From Lepas anatifera (taxonomy: Eukaryota; Arthropoda; Thecostraca; Lepadidae): 64,000 nt of DNA. A model generated the notes under the pieces. That model saw only the letters and a program-made list of their open reading frames with translations. It was not told where the DNA came from and did not search any database. Position numbers and translations under genes: made by a program. Of this stretch, positions 23,296 through 35,899 are shown piece by piece (the stretch's first letter is position 1; the number at the start of each line of letters is the position of its first letter). The DNA is taken from the NCBI GenBank assembly GCA_034440635.1, contig JAOTON010001070.1, positions 61,649 through 125,648 on the forward strand, given 5' to 3'.

Positions 23296-24207
23296 TCAGT
23301 CTACTGTTGTCAAAAAAGTGTCATATGTAGGATGGTCGGAGTCCTGTTTAAGCTTCAACGCATATCGCATGGCAACATATCTCCGTCGCAAAGCAAGTGG
23401 CATCTCGTGTATATCCACGTGCAGGCTTGAAACAGGTGAGGTACGAAAAGCACCGGTTATAATTCGAAGGGCCTGGTTTTGGACAGTGTCCAACATTCTT
23501 TTGGATGTTTCTGTCGCAGAGTCATATACCACACTTCCATATTCTAGTTTTGATCTTATTAAGGATCTGTACAATGTTAAGAGTGTTTTTCTATCCGAGC
23601 CGTATGTCATGCGGGTTAAGACCTTAAGAATATTAAGGCAACTAAAACAGCTCTCTCTAAGCTTTCTGAAGTGAGCGGCGTATGTTAGTCTGCGGTCAAG
23701 TATTAATCCTAGGAAGCGTGTCTGGTCCACTACTTCTATCTCATGGCCCGCGATGTTCAGAATAGGATGTTCACATACCCTCCGTCGGGTGCAAAAATGC
23801 ATGCATTTGGTTTTAGAGGTTGAAAAGCGTAGACCATTTATTTCACTCCACCGCTGCAGTCTGTCGAGGCAAAGCTGCAGCTGCCTTTGGGCTGTGGTGG
23901 TCGAAGACGTTGTTACCCATATGGTAAAGTCATCTACGAACATGGCACGGGAGACATTGGGCGGTAAGGTATCGCCTATGTCATTAATCATGACGGCGAA
24001 CAGGGCCACAGATAAAACGCTACCCTGTGCCGTGCCGTTCTCCTGTGTGTGCACCTCGGACAAAGAATTTCCAATTCGAAATCTGAAACGCCTGTCCCTC
24101 AGGAAATTGAACAGAAACCAACCAAGGCGACCTCGCACTCCCATGTCAAAAAGCTTCTTTAGGATGCCATGCCTCCAAGTCAAGTCATAAGCGCGCTCTA
24201 CGTCAAA
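23296..24207 (-). pseudogene. I-type LINE ORF2: RT part, 5'-truncated
   Basis: C-terminal two thirds of a reverse transcriptase: palm aspartate in FFDVERAYDLTWRHG at the truncation point, GTAQGSVLSVALFAVMINDI, and FVDDF in place of FADD, characteristic of this I-group lineage. Then LGLILDRRLTYAAHF and RSKLEYGSVVYDSA. It ends at a stop near 23296 and resumes as RNase H in another frame. The relative at 55.3-56.6 kb shares FFDVERAYD and VDDF. Confidence 0.9.
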
Positions 24208-25236
<1,029 letters not shown>

Positions 25237-26737
25237 ACAATACAAAAATCTCGGCGCCATACTGTAAACGATTTGAGGGGAGTCAGAAAGGGCAAGCGCG
25301 ATTAAGGCTAGATTTTTGGGCGTAGGGGTTCCGCGCTTATGTCCAAACTTTGGTCTACCGCGTTTTTTGGTTTTACGCGTTTTCGGGTCAAATTCTGGTA
25401 TTTAAATATGTTGCCCTGGGATGGTTTCGACATTTTCCTTTGGAAAGGGGTTAATTTTTGGTCTGGGGAAAGTGATTGATCCGGAGGGGATTTTTCCAAG
25501 GGTTATAGCTGGTTAACCAGAGTTTCTTTCCGACTTAGCTTTTTTCTGCATTGAAGGCCTTCCCGATCGGCTTCCCACTCACTTCCATCTCGATCTCTTG
25601 TTTCACCCGTTCCTTCTATCTTTTCCTGGATCTCAAATTCTTTAGTTCCGGATTTTCACTCCGGGCTTAATTTCTCTCTCTCCATCTTGATTTTCCATCC
25701 ACTTCTGCCTCTACTGTCTTTATATCCAACCACTGCCGGTATTTCCAACTCTTCACCCGACTGTCTCTTCTTTTACGCCTGCTCCTCCTGTTTCGAATTT
25801 CATTCTCTTCCTGACTTGATTCACCTCCGACCTTTCCGCCACTTCCAGCGCGACTGTCCTGCATTTCTCGAGGGTACCCCTCCTGCCTTCCGCTCACGTG
25901 ATTTTCAGCCACGGGATGGCCAAGCGCGTGACCAGTCTCTGGAGGCCTGGCTCACGTTAGGCCACAGCGCACGCGGTCCGGTTCCGGCTCACCCTGGCGG
26001 TGCGCAAGGACCGCTCCGCGTGCTCCCTAATTATAGATCTAATCAGGAATGGGCTTAGTGGCGATATATACCTTTTAACGAGGTTTCTAACCCTCCCCAG
26101 AACAGCCGGACGAAAAAGAAAAAATGTAACTCGTTACATTATCAATGAAGTTGTCAATTGTTTGCAATATAGTTTGTGCATCTTTGATGGTTTCTTCGCC
26201 ACCTGCAGGTTGGGGACAAACTGAAGAAGCTATTTATTGTTTTTTTTCATTGTGAATAATATTTCTGTTACCTCCAGCCTCGATGTGTCAGCGTGCCTTT
26301 GCGCTGTTGCAGTCCCCTATGGTTCGCTGTGACACATTCAAGCACATGCGGCCTTCACCAGTCGCTGAGCTGTTGAGCTGTCGGCTACTGGCCTGTCGAT
26401 GTAAGACATGTTCCTTAAAAGAAACTGCTAATTATCACGAAACTTCTTGGCTCTGCACCGTGCTGTGGTTCGTCTGGTTGCTCGCATTGCCATCTGGAGA
26501 TCGGTTCAATTTTGCTCTTACACACGGTATTCTGGGTGGCACCACTGGTCCCATCTACCGCCGCTGTGTGTCGCCCCTCGTTCCGTCACCCCTGGGCTCT
26601 TGCGCTTTCCACGTAGCGGCTGAATTGAGCGCTGGGCGTGATCGGTGGTGACTCCGATGATCAGAGGTGCCGCTGGTCAGCCTAGCCACCTGCGATGCGC
26701 TCTCCTGCTCATACCGTCCGCACTACATCGTAGTGGA
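25237..26737. other. Non-coding, no gene recognised
   Basis: About 1.5 kb without a readable domain in any frame. Pyrimidine-rich between 25600 and 25850. Confidence 0.45.
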
Positions 26738-27420
26738 AGGTGTAGTTAGCGTTTTAACTCATCAAAGTAAGTCTCCCCCTCCCCTCCCTGGGTCTCTATC
26801 GTTGATGAGTTGCTGGTTGTGGAGTGAAATACATGTTGATGGCAGTAAGACAGTTTGCTGTCCTTGTCTTTTACTACTCTCTCACATGTCCCTTTCACCA
26901 TGTTTGTATATGCAGCCTTCAACGACTCACTTTCATTCAGTGACCTTCGCATGATCATGGATTGTTCCTGAGAAGCCTGTTCAAGTTCATTAAAGGCACA
27001 TGCACCCAGCTGGGTATGTTAACGGAGTAATTCCTTCAGTTTGCTCACAGAGTTTACAATGTATGAGTTGGCCTGACTGTTGGCTAAAGATTTAGGGTCA
27101 CTGAAGCAGGGGCCAGACCCCGTCTGTGTTGAGTGATTGGCCACATTGGTGGCACATGCACCACAGTTGTCTGCCTGCACAGCTATTTCTGCAGTGATTC
27201 ATGTAGGTCTTGGCTGTAGGCTTTGCAAATATGCAAAGGGGCTGGTCTTCTATGTGATGCATGCAAAATGATTTGCAATAGGAAGGCAAGTGACTGATGT
27301 TCTTTTGCACTGCATTGGATGCAGGGCTAGGGACTTACGGTAAACTGCATGATAGCATGGTATGCAAATGTCACATTGCATACCTTGTTCCTCATTTTTA
27401 CTTCCAACCCACACAAAGTA
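26738..27420 (-). pseudogene. Decayed CR1-type ORF1 relic (PHD)
   Basis: On the minus strand a Cys-rich stretch (EEQGMQCDICIPCYH near 27.38-27.34 kb, then LWCMCHQCGQSLNTD near 27.15 kb) resembles the PHD finger of the ORF1 at 15.3-17.2 kb. Farther on, LKAAYTNMVKGTCERVV (about 26.9 kb) matches the motif LKSSYANIVKGSCDKVV of that ORF1. Several frameshifts; no ORF2 follows. Confidence 0.65.
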
Positions 27421-28140
27421 TTACCAGCGTCGCCTCTGCCGACGGTCAGTGAGAAGCTCATCACTGGCAGAGATGGAAAGAGTGGGTGATGCAACAGTCC
27501 CTACATCAAGTGGAAGAGACTTATTGCTGTAGCAATAATGCCTCGATTACCTCCACGGGCTCCCATTCCAGTTGTGGAAGCCACATCCTTGTATTGTTCA
27601 CCGTCACTTTTCCCACCACACTCAACCAAAAGTCCCTTCACATTTCTAGAGCTCCCAGGTGCTTTCACTGTCCGCCCACTACCACGCCCACCCTCTGTCT
27701 CACCATTCCCAGCCCCCCAGACCTGAGTGGGTAACTGAAGTCAACATAGCATTGGAAAAAGATCCTGCAGCGTTAGCTTTGTGAACCCGTTACGTTTCAC
27801 ATGTTATGTATCATTCTTAAGATAGCTCTGTCGGGGTTGATTCCGAGTGAAAATAAAACAACACAGCATACCTTCGAAGAGAGAAGGATGTACGAATGCC
27901 GAAAGATTCTAGCACAAACGTTTCAATAAATGCTCAAAATGATGATACTCTGGAAAACAGAACATTCTTAAGAATCGCTTCCTCACAAAAGCACTGGAAG
28001 ATCTCACAGGATGTGGAAGATAATACCTGACTTAAGTTAATTATTTTTTCCTCAACCAGCGCCGAAACTGCGTGAGTTTAAGGTGGAGAATTTCGACATC
28101 CTTTTCACCCAGGGGCCTAAATGGTCAGTTTAATCTTACT
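27421..28140. other. Non-coding
   Basis: No supported gene. It ends in the left 8-bp duplication (28133-28140) of the adjoining MITE. Confidence 0.4.
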
Positions 28141-28373
28141 CATAAGCGTCGCCACCGGCAAAGAAGTGGGGGGGCAGCCAAGCTTCAAACTGACGCTTAC
28201 AAAAAAAACTTTCCACGTTAGGACCAAATGCTGGTCGAATTTGGGCTCCTCGTTGCTTTTGCAGCGGCTGGTTATGTGAATGTCCGGTTTTCTCCCATTT
28301 TGACTGACATCAGGAAATTTTTGGCCAAAAAGTGGGGGGCAGGCCCCCTGGCCCCTTGGTGGCGACGCCCCTG
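28141..28373. mobile_element. 233-bp hAT-like MITE
   Basis: The right end, reversed, reads CAGGGGCGTCGCCACC and the left end CATAAGCGTCGCCACC; inner parts (GTGGGGGGGCAGCC and GGCAGGCCCC) continue the inverted repeat. Flanks are ATCTTACT (28133-28140) and CTCTTACT (28374-28381), a 7-of-8 match to an 8-bp target duplication, typical of hAT elements. No coding capacity. Confidence 0.72.
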
Positions 28374-28589
28374 CTCTTACTAGAAAAACCGTACTTGGCA
28401 GCCGCAGCCAACTGGCTTGGTCAAATTTATCGATAGATGTCTTTCTCAGCGTTGTGGAAAGGAATTTGCCTCAACTGTGATTTGTTGCGATTAATATTTG
28501 TGTGTGTACTTTGGTGGATTGCATTGTCGATTTTTGAGATGGCTAGTTGTAATAATTCAGGGGCTAGTTGAAGCTCATAGGTAGGTTTG

Positions 28590-29097
28590 AGAGTTGGTAA
28601 GTTGTATGAAGCCAGTAAAATCGAGATATCTCGATCTAACCGGGGGTAAGCCGTCCGTAGGCTGCCGCGGGCGGCCTAGCTACGCGGCAGTGTCTACGGG
28701 CACTGTCGCTCGGTCCAGCTGGGCAGGGGGGATTATGTTTCGGGCGTGCAGCGCGGCGCCCTTCGCGGTGGGGACTGTGATAGTTCTTGCCGGGCGCGAC
28801 GCGGGCTGGGGTTTCGGAAACCGTCGATTTGCGAGACTCCGGCCTGTTGCGCGCGCCTAGTGGACCGCAGTCTCCGCTGCGTGAGAGCTGCCGCGTTTTG
28901 CTTCATCCCGACTCATGGCCCTGCCGGCCCACTGGGCTGATGGCGTCAAGGGGGTGGGTGCGTTCTGATCGGAGGGGTTGTGTGAGTATCTCTCGCCCTC
29001 TGAGACGGGCGCACCTGCCCCCGTAGGCACTGTACCAGCCCCCGGGTCCAGCTATTGACAGCTGGCAACCCGGGGGCCGAAGGTAATTGAAATCACT
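28590..29097 (+). other. Probable 5' UTR of I-type LINE with hairpin
   Basis: GC-rich leader ahead of the gag-like ORF1 at 29098. A strong hairpin lies at 29038-29077 (GCCCCCGGGT against ACCCGGGGGC, with an inner CCAGCT/AGCTGG stem), ending about 20 bases before the ATG. I infer a leader role from position only. Confidence 0.5.
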
Positions 29098-29731
29098 ATG
29101 GCGTCTCAAAATAGCACAACCTCCAACACTCCCGTCCAACCGACGGGTTTTTCCTCCCCTGCGGGGGACATAACTTTTCCTAGAGTTCTGATGGTGACTC
29201 TTGAGGGCAGTCACAAGATGAACCCCTTCCAGGTCATTCAGGCTGTGTCGAAATTCGGGACTGCAACCCATGTTTATCGACACTCGGAAACAAACCTTGA
29301 AGTTGTCATGTCGTCGGACGTATCATCTCTTGGCGGCAAAGCAGCTCAGCTTTGTAGGGAAAGATAAATCTCTGGTGTTGGTACCGGTTTCTGTAGCTTT
29401 ACGCCCAACGAAGAACAACGCCTTGGGCGTTGTTACCTGCCGCGAGCTCGAGGGCGCAGCGGAGGAGGGTGTTTTGCTTGGTCTGGAGGAGCAAGGGGTG
29501 ATCAAGGTGCGTAGGATGAACAGGAGGCAGGACGGCGAGCTAGTTGCCACTAACACTTTTGTCCTTACATTCAACAGCAAGGAGCTGCCTCGAGCAGTGC
29601 GTATTGGTTGGCTTTCAGTGCGCGTGCGTCGGTACGTTCCGGATCCAATACGGTGTTACCGGTGTCAAGGGTACGGCCACGTCGCAAAATCATGCAAGGG
29701 AAAAGAGCGATGCGCAAGGTGCTCGGAGGAA
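29098..29731 (+). pseudogene. I-type LINE ORF1, 5' half (gag-like)
   Basis: ATG at 29098 starts MASQNSTTSNTPVQP; the frame breaks near 29.29-29.34 kb and continues in another frame to the first CCHC knuckle, CYRCQGYGHVAKSC (about 29.66 kb), and the start of the second, ERCARCSEE. There the hAT insertion interrupts it; the same frame resumes at 39508 with GHTSTACTANKAKC, completing the knuckle. Such ORF1 proteins bind the element RNA. Confidence 0.85.
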
Positions 29732-30551
29732 CAGAGGTCAAGAACATCTCAAGTTGGCTACCCACATATCCTTGATGCTACCAACATGGCTACCTGAAGT
29801 GAAATCAACTTTTGGGTGCACTGAGGCTTTAAATTTCTCCCAGAAAATATGTCTTAGTGAGTAAAAATTTACTCTAAAAATTGGAAGTATGAAAGGAATT
29901 TAATTTACTGTGATTTGGAGACTAATGAATTACATTTCTTTTTTTCCTTCCTTGGCAGCCTTCCTGCTCGGACGTGTGGTGCAGGGCTCCGGCCTTCTTT
30001 GCGGAATATTTCGTTAACGACCTGTCTCTTAGTGCTAGTTCATGGTTTGAATTATCGTCCTTCTTCCCCTTACGGGAGCTAGAGGATTGCTTACGGTGGG
30101 TATCTTTGCTGAGGAGTGTATTACTGCAGGGATTTTCATTGTTGAAGCCCTAGGATGATGCTGTAGGCCCCCCTTTGTTGGACCGTCCCACGGATTGCAC
30201 TCAAAATCTTCAGCAGCCCATTGTTTTGTAAACTAGACATCCTGTGTCCCTTACCAGCCATAAAGGTGGCCCTGAGTGGCGGCCGTTGATCACCAGTGTT
30301 GTTTATACTGACCATTTCTTCTCCACAGGAATCCCTTAATTAAAAATTTTGTTGCCGCTATGGCAAATGGCTGGCTCCCAATAAGGTCGAGCATCGCCCA
30401 ACCAGTTTAAGGTACCCTCTCCACATTAAGGCGAACATAGCTAAACCATAGCTTGATTCTGTCTTGGTGTACAACTTATCTAGGACTGACTCACCTCCAC
30501 AGCCATTTCTCTCACATTATCCAGTCACACACAACAGGACATCAGTTAGTC

Positions 30552-31454
30552 ATGGCTCCAGGGTCCTCTAAATATGTTGATGCTCGCCTCGACCGGCTCA
30601 CAGAGGAAAATTCCCTTCTGAAAAGAGATCTTGAAAAACTGAAAGAGTGCCTAGCTGAGATGAAGGCGGAAATGGATAGTCTCCAATTTGTTGTGTCCGA
30701 AAATATTGAGAGACGTGAGGTAGTTGAGACAAACTTGGCTGCAGTGAACGCAAAGTGCTCCGAATTGGAGACCAACTTGTCATCTGTAAATAGCTTGTGC
30801 TCAACAGTTGTCACCACCCAATCAAAGATCCAGAAGGCAGTGGAGGTCCAGGCGCAGTATAGCCGGGTGTCCACCCTGCTACTCTCAGGCAATGCTATTC
30901 CGCCTTATCGGGCAGAGGAGGACACTAGGTCAGGCGTACTGCACCTGATCAAGGAATACTTGGGGATTACCATCCACCCGCTTGCTATCTCAGCCTGTCA
31001 CAGGCTAAAAAACAAGCGCACCATCCTGCTTAGATTCATGAATCTAGCAGAGAGGGATGCTGTTTATCGAAAAAGAACCAGACCTCTAAAAAGGGGACTA
31101 GCAATCCATGAAAGTCTAACAGCTGAGAGGCTTGAGGTTGTCAAGATGCTCAAAGACCTCTTCTACCCGAGAGAACAATCCCCACTAGAGACCTACTATA
31201 CAAATCGGGGTAGGATATTCATGAGACCTAGGGGATGCTCAGGAGCCTTGGAGCTGGAGGTGGGAGCGACTCGGGAACGCATTCTCTCTCTGTGTCGGGG
31301 GAGGGCTCCGGGTGTGGCCCTGGCGGCGGTGTCTGGGGCGGACCGGGGTCTGCCGGGGACTAACTCTGGGCGGCCTGGCTCTGTTGCCCCCTGTCAACTT
31401 CTGTTGGTGGGTCGGCTCCTGGGTCTGGCCCGCCAGCTTCTCCTGGGGATGTAG
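30552..31454 (+). CDS. LINE ORF1, coiled-coil protein
   Basis: ATG at 30552 (MAPGSSKYVDARLDRL). The first 100 residues or so form a heptad-rich coiled coil (LLKRDLEKLKECLAEMKAEM), followed by a basic region that resembles the ORF1 RNA-binding fold (ISACHRLKNKRTILLRF near 150-170, then YYTNRGRIFMRP). The C-terminal end becomes Gly/Pro-rich as the DNA turns GC-rich. Coiled coil plus basic domain ahead of an endonuclease-RT frame is the usual ORF1 plan of CR1/L2/Jockey-group LINEs. No zinc finger is seen. Confidence 0.75.
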   Translation: MAPGSSKYVDARLDRLTEENSLLKRDLEKLKECLAEMKAEMDSLQFVVSENIERREVVETNLAAVNAKCSELETNLSSVNSLCSTVVTTQSKIQKAVEVQAQYSRVSTLLLSGNAIPPYRAEEDTRSGVLHLIKEYLGITIHPLAISACHRLKNKRTILLRFMNLAERDAVYRKRTRPLKRGLAIHESLTAERLEVVKMLKDLFYPREQSPLETYYTNRGRIFMRPRGCSGALELEVGATRERILSLCRGRAPGVALAAVSGADRGLPGTNSGRPGSVAPCQLLLVGRLLGLARQLLLGM

Positions 31455-32300
31455 CCGGACCTGGGACGCCTTGCCACTCTGGGGTGGGGGGCAGGTGGCG
31501 TCGCTGTGTCTGGTGCGGCATCGGACACGGGGGAGTCTGGTGTGGCTGCCTGTGGTGGGGCCCCTGCTGCTGTGGTGGGGGATGCCCCCATCCGGCGGCC
31601 CCGGATCCTCCTGGTGGGGGTGGGGATGCAGTCCTAGTGGTGCCCCACAATGGCCGGCTGCACTCTTGGGCGCCGGTCACGGGCCGGGGCAACCCAGCTA
31701 CGGGCAAACCTGATGGTGCGCCTGCTACCTTGGGCTCGGGTGCGTCCCCCTCTGGGACGCATGACCCTCCTTCGGGCGGCCTGCCTCCGGACGCTGTTCC
31801 TTCCGGTCTCCCTCAGGGGACTTCTGGGTCCGCTGTGGGGGATGTGGTACCTGACCCCGGCGTCGCCCCTGCCTCCCATCGTGCACCTGGGACTCCGGAC
31901 ACATACCGGGCTGTGCCATGTGTCGCAACCGGTGACGCAGGGGCCTCTGCTCCTCCTGGCGCAGGCAGAAGCAGGAGTGGAAGATGTGTTAATCCTCCTC
32001 CCCATAAGTATAGCTAGATTATTTTCCAGGCAAGCTAACTCAATGGGCTCTAACATCCTGATCAATCGTGCACCTATTGCAATCTCTGTGGCGGTCTGTC
32101 CATCTGGTGTCTGTCTGTCCATTCCTTTAAAGGTTCTACTCTTTGTGTTTGGTTTCAGCACATAGGTGGGATTTGCTGCTGCTTTATTTTATTTTTCTTG
32201 TTTCTACTATTCTTGGTTTTTTGTCATTTAATTTTTATCTCAGCCCCCCCCCCTCATTCGTTCTCTTACCTACTTCATTTTTCAGCATCCTCCACTGAGC
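31455..32300 (+). other. GC-rich spacer between LINE ORF1 and ORF2
   Basis: About 600 bp of G/C-rich sequence with overlapping frames on both strands, then AT-rich DNA from 32000 on. I do not accept any of these frames as separate genes; the part near 31.45-31.99 kb may be an expanded ORF1 tail. Confidence 0.45.
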
Positions 32301-33576
32301 TGAAACCATTGAACCCCGACTGTCTTTGGACTTCTCATGCCTCAATGGTGATCCAGACTTCCCTGATACTCGTCTGCATTCAATTTTGGACAGCTGCACC
32401 TTCTTGGAACTTACCAACCCATTATCAATTAAAAAAACTCCCACCAGTCAGTCATTAAATATATTACATGTCAATATTCGCTCGCTACCAAAGAATCATG
32501 ACAAGCTCCAATTACTCTTACACCAACTACCCATTGAGCCCCACATAATTCTCATTAGTGAAACATGGCTTGACCCCCAATTAGCTCCTGCATACAACCT
32601 AGAAAATTATAAACTTGAAGTAACCTCCCCGTCAGCTACCAGAGGCAAGGGTTCTGCCATTTTTGTGAACAATTCTATCCAATACAAAAGAAGAAGTGAA
32701 CTTGAAACATGCAGATTAGAATTTCAATCAGTCTTTCTTGAACTGAGACTAGGTGAGCGACACATAGTAGTAGGGACTGCATACAGGTCACCATCCTACC
32801 CCTTGACTGACTTTCTTGAATACATTGAACCAACTTTGAATCTGTTGAATCTAGAATCAAAAATATGTGTTTTTGGAGGAGACTTTAATGTAAACCTTCT
32901 AGATAAACAATCAAACCAAGTAGCTTTATTTGTGAACACGCTCGCCTCTCTTGGACTCCTACCTGGAATTTCCCTCCCAACTCGAATCACCCCTGACTCC
33001 AAGTCACTTTTAGACAATCTTTTCTTCAATGACCCATCATTGGTTACTGAGACAAGTGTGGTGATGTCAGACATTAGTGACCATTTACCAGTCTGTATGA
33101 ATCTGGCCCTAAGTATCCCGCCCAAAAAAAAATCAAATTTGTCAAGAAATGAACTTTGCTTTGACTTTAGAAAAATTGAAGTACTTCAACAAGCTCTATC
33201 TGAAAAACTTTCAACCATCCATAACCTGTCTGACCCAGAGGAGGCATCTCAATTCCTGTGTGATTCAATTGGGTCTGAAATACTCAAACTAAGCCGTAAA
33301 AAAGCAGACCGAAAAAATATCCCAATCCAGCCATGGATCTCACATGGTCTACTTCGTAGCATCAATGAAAAAAATAGGTTACACAAAAAATCAATTCAGG
33401 AGCCCACCACTGCAAACAAACAGACATTCATCATATACAGAAATAAACTAGCAAGTCTCATTAAAAAATCCAAAAAGCTCTATTATTCTCGCAAGCTCAC
33501 TGAATACAAATCTAATCCAGTTAAACTTTGGAAAATTCTAAAAACTCTAGTACGCAAAAAATCAGTCAAAAAATGA
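32300..33576 (+). CDS. LINE ORF2, endonuclease part
   Basis: AP-like endonuclease of a non-LTR element: NILHVNIRSLPKNHDKL, ILISETWLDP (catalytic Glu), IVVGTAYRSPSYPL, CVFGGDFNVNLLD (GDFN) and MSDISDHLPVC (SDH). A linker follows (KLWKILKTLVRKKSVKK). The frame opens upstream of 32326 without an obvious ATG. It ends at a stop next to an A run (about 33566-33571); one base there restores the following frame (NDTPDEFVSDHGTLN), so ORF2 may be intact but for this slip. Confidence 0.85.
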
Positions 33577-35439
33577 TACTCCTGATGAATTTGTCTCTGA
33601 TCATGGAACTTTAAACTCTCCAACTGATATATCAAATGAGTTCAATAAGTTTTTTGGCTCAGTAGCACCAAAGTTAGATGCTAAATTAAAACAATCAGAT
33701 ACCGATCCACTCTCTTTCCTAGCTACTCAGCCCACCTCTCCAACAACCTTTGGCTTTCGTCCCACTGACATCCCAACTATCTTGTCAATTATCCAGAACC
33801 TAGACAGTACATCAGCAACCTCAGACTGTCTTACCCCAAAAATTTTGAAGGCAGTCGCAGTAACCATCGCCCCAGCCTTGCTCCATGTCTTTAACCTGTG
33901 CCTTTCCTCTGGAACATTCCCAAGCGCAATGAAAAAAGCAGTTGTTGTGCCAATCTATAAGTCAGGTGACCCACATTTATTCAACAACTACCGACCTATT
34001 AGCTTACTAAGTATCTTGTCAAAAGTCTTGGAAAAATTGTATTCAATCAGTTATCTGAATTTGTGGATACTGAAAACATCTTAGCTGACCATCAATTTGG
34101 CTTCCGAAAATCACATAGTACATTTATGCCAATCGCACTGCTTCATGATCATATCACATTATCACTGTCCCAAAATCAACCAAGTGCAGCCATCTATTTA
34201 GATTTTTCGAAAGCGTTCGACACAGTCAACCACAAAATCCTCCTAGCAAAATTAGATTCTTATGGCATCAAAAACACTTCCCTCAAATTCTTTGAATCAT
34301 ACCTGAAAAACCGGACCCAGGTGGTCAAGTATAATTCCACATTCTCCCCAATCTCTCAAGATATGTCATATGGAGTTCCCCAGGGGTCTATTCTTGGCCC
34401 CCTACTATTCTTGTTATATATAAATGACATTCAAAAAAGCTCCCCAACTTCTACATTTTTTCAATTTGCTGATGACACTGTAGTCTTCTTCCGTGCCAAA
34501 ACAATCCAAGAACTCCAAGATCAAATAATCACCAGCCTTCCCAAAATTACCACTTGGCTGGAGAGCAATCGACTATCCTTAAATGCTAAAAAATCTTCAT
34601 ACCAGCTCTTCACCAATCAAACTGCATCATCCAGCTTAAACATCCATCTTAATGGTCAGCTAATAAGCAGACAGGCCTCTACCAAATACCTTGGCATTAT
34701 AATTGATGAAAAGCTTAGATGGGACCAGCATATAAAGAGTGTGGAAACCACGGTCTCACGCAACATTGGAATGATATCTAGAATAAAGAAATACCTTAAA
34801 CCCAATCATTTGCTTCTACTCTACAATGCTCTGATCCTCCCCCACATTTCCTACGGGATCCAGGTCTGGAGCTCAACCTATGCTACAAAAATAGAGCGTC
34901 TAAAAATTCTCCAAAAAAGAATTATCAGAATAATCGATTCTGCTGAGCGCCTAGCGCCAACCAGCCCTCTCTTCAAAAAATATAATATTCTCAACATTCA
35001 AGACTTTGCAAAAGTGTACAAAATCAATGTCATGCATAGCTACTTAAATAATTCCTTGCCTCGCCTCCTGTCTTCAAAATTTACTCAAAACCCTCAAAAC
35101 AGAGACAGGGCCTCAAGACCAGCGAGACACTTTGACATACCCTTTACCTCAGTAAACTACAGAAGATTTTCATTATTTTTGGCGGCTCCAAACACTTGGA
35201 ACGAAGTTGTTGCATCCAGAATAAGAAACATATCTGATATTCCACCAAGTAAGGCAGTCTTCAAAAAGATAGTGAAAAAATATTCCTGGATCAGTATTGA
35301 GGCATGGGGGGTGACTTCCCCCTTCATATGCTTCATTCTGGAGGCTGGATTTTTTTCTTTTCTTTTTTCGGTGAGTGGCGTACCGTGGAGTCCGGTTTGC
35401 CCCGGCATGTCGTGCCTGACCTCCCCTCCCTACCATTGA
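33577..35439 (+). CDS. LINE ORF2, reverse transcriptase part
   Basis: Continues ORF2: KKAVVVPIYKSGDPHLFNNY, YRPISLLS, then a second slip at another A run near 34032 before the palm (YLDFSKAFDTVNHKILLAKL), YGVPQGSILGPLLFLLYIND, QFADDTVVFF and the C-terminal block KYLGIIIDEKLRWDQHI and YGIQVWSSTY. This motif set fits the Rex1/L2/Daphne side of the CR1-Jockey group and is distinct from the CR1 copy at 12.4-17.4 kb. RT catalytic residues are present. Two single-base A-run shifts are its only lesions that I can see. Confidence 0.85.
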
Positions 35440-35899
35440 ATGTAGTGTGCCGGGGTGGGGGGTTTCCCTCATGTCTTGGTGCCTCCTGTGGCATGCTCGT
35501 CCTCGTGGGTGTTGCACCTGCGCTGCACCCTCCACTTGGTATAGGGTGTTGTGTTCCCACCTCCCCCCGTCTGTGGAGTCCAATCATAACCATAGTGTCG
35601 CTGTTTATTCTTTGGTGTATTCCTCGTGAGCGAGCCTGAGCTGGAGCACCGAATGAGAGTGGCTATTCCTAAACACACGAGAGACGCCAAAAAGCTTAAA
35701 AAATTTCACTCGTTAACAGGGGCCGTAGACGGGCTCCCGGGTCTTACCGTGTCGTTGTTAGCTGCACCACACTCCCCATCTGGTGTCCGATCCTGAGCCT
35801 CAATAGCCCTCTTGTTCTGACCGTGACTCTCGTTGCCCTCTCTTCCTTACAGACCTCGTCTCCGCGACGCTGGCGCGGTGATTGGGACCGCCGGACATC
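35440..35899. other. LINE 3' UTR or flank, GC-rich
   Basis: No domain. The LINE 3' end probably lies between 35.45 and 35.70 kb (an A-rich patch at 35690-35706), but I found no clear tail or target duplication. Confidence 0.4.

Larger units (their letters stand above)
21952..24207 (-). mobile_element. I-type LINE inserted in the array
   Basis: 2.26-kb 5'-truncated element on the minus strand with a 3' (ATG)n tail at 21952-21972. The 13-bp sequence AAACACTCATTCA flanks it at 21939-21951 and 24208-24220, an exact target-site duplication whose sequence is array DNA. It starts inside the RT palm (FFDVERAYD) and ends after RNase H and a zinc-finger-like tail. Confidence 0.95.
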
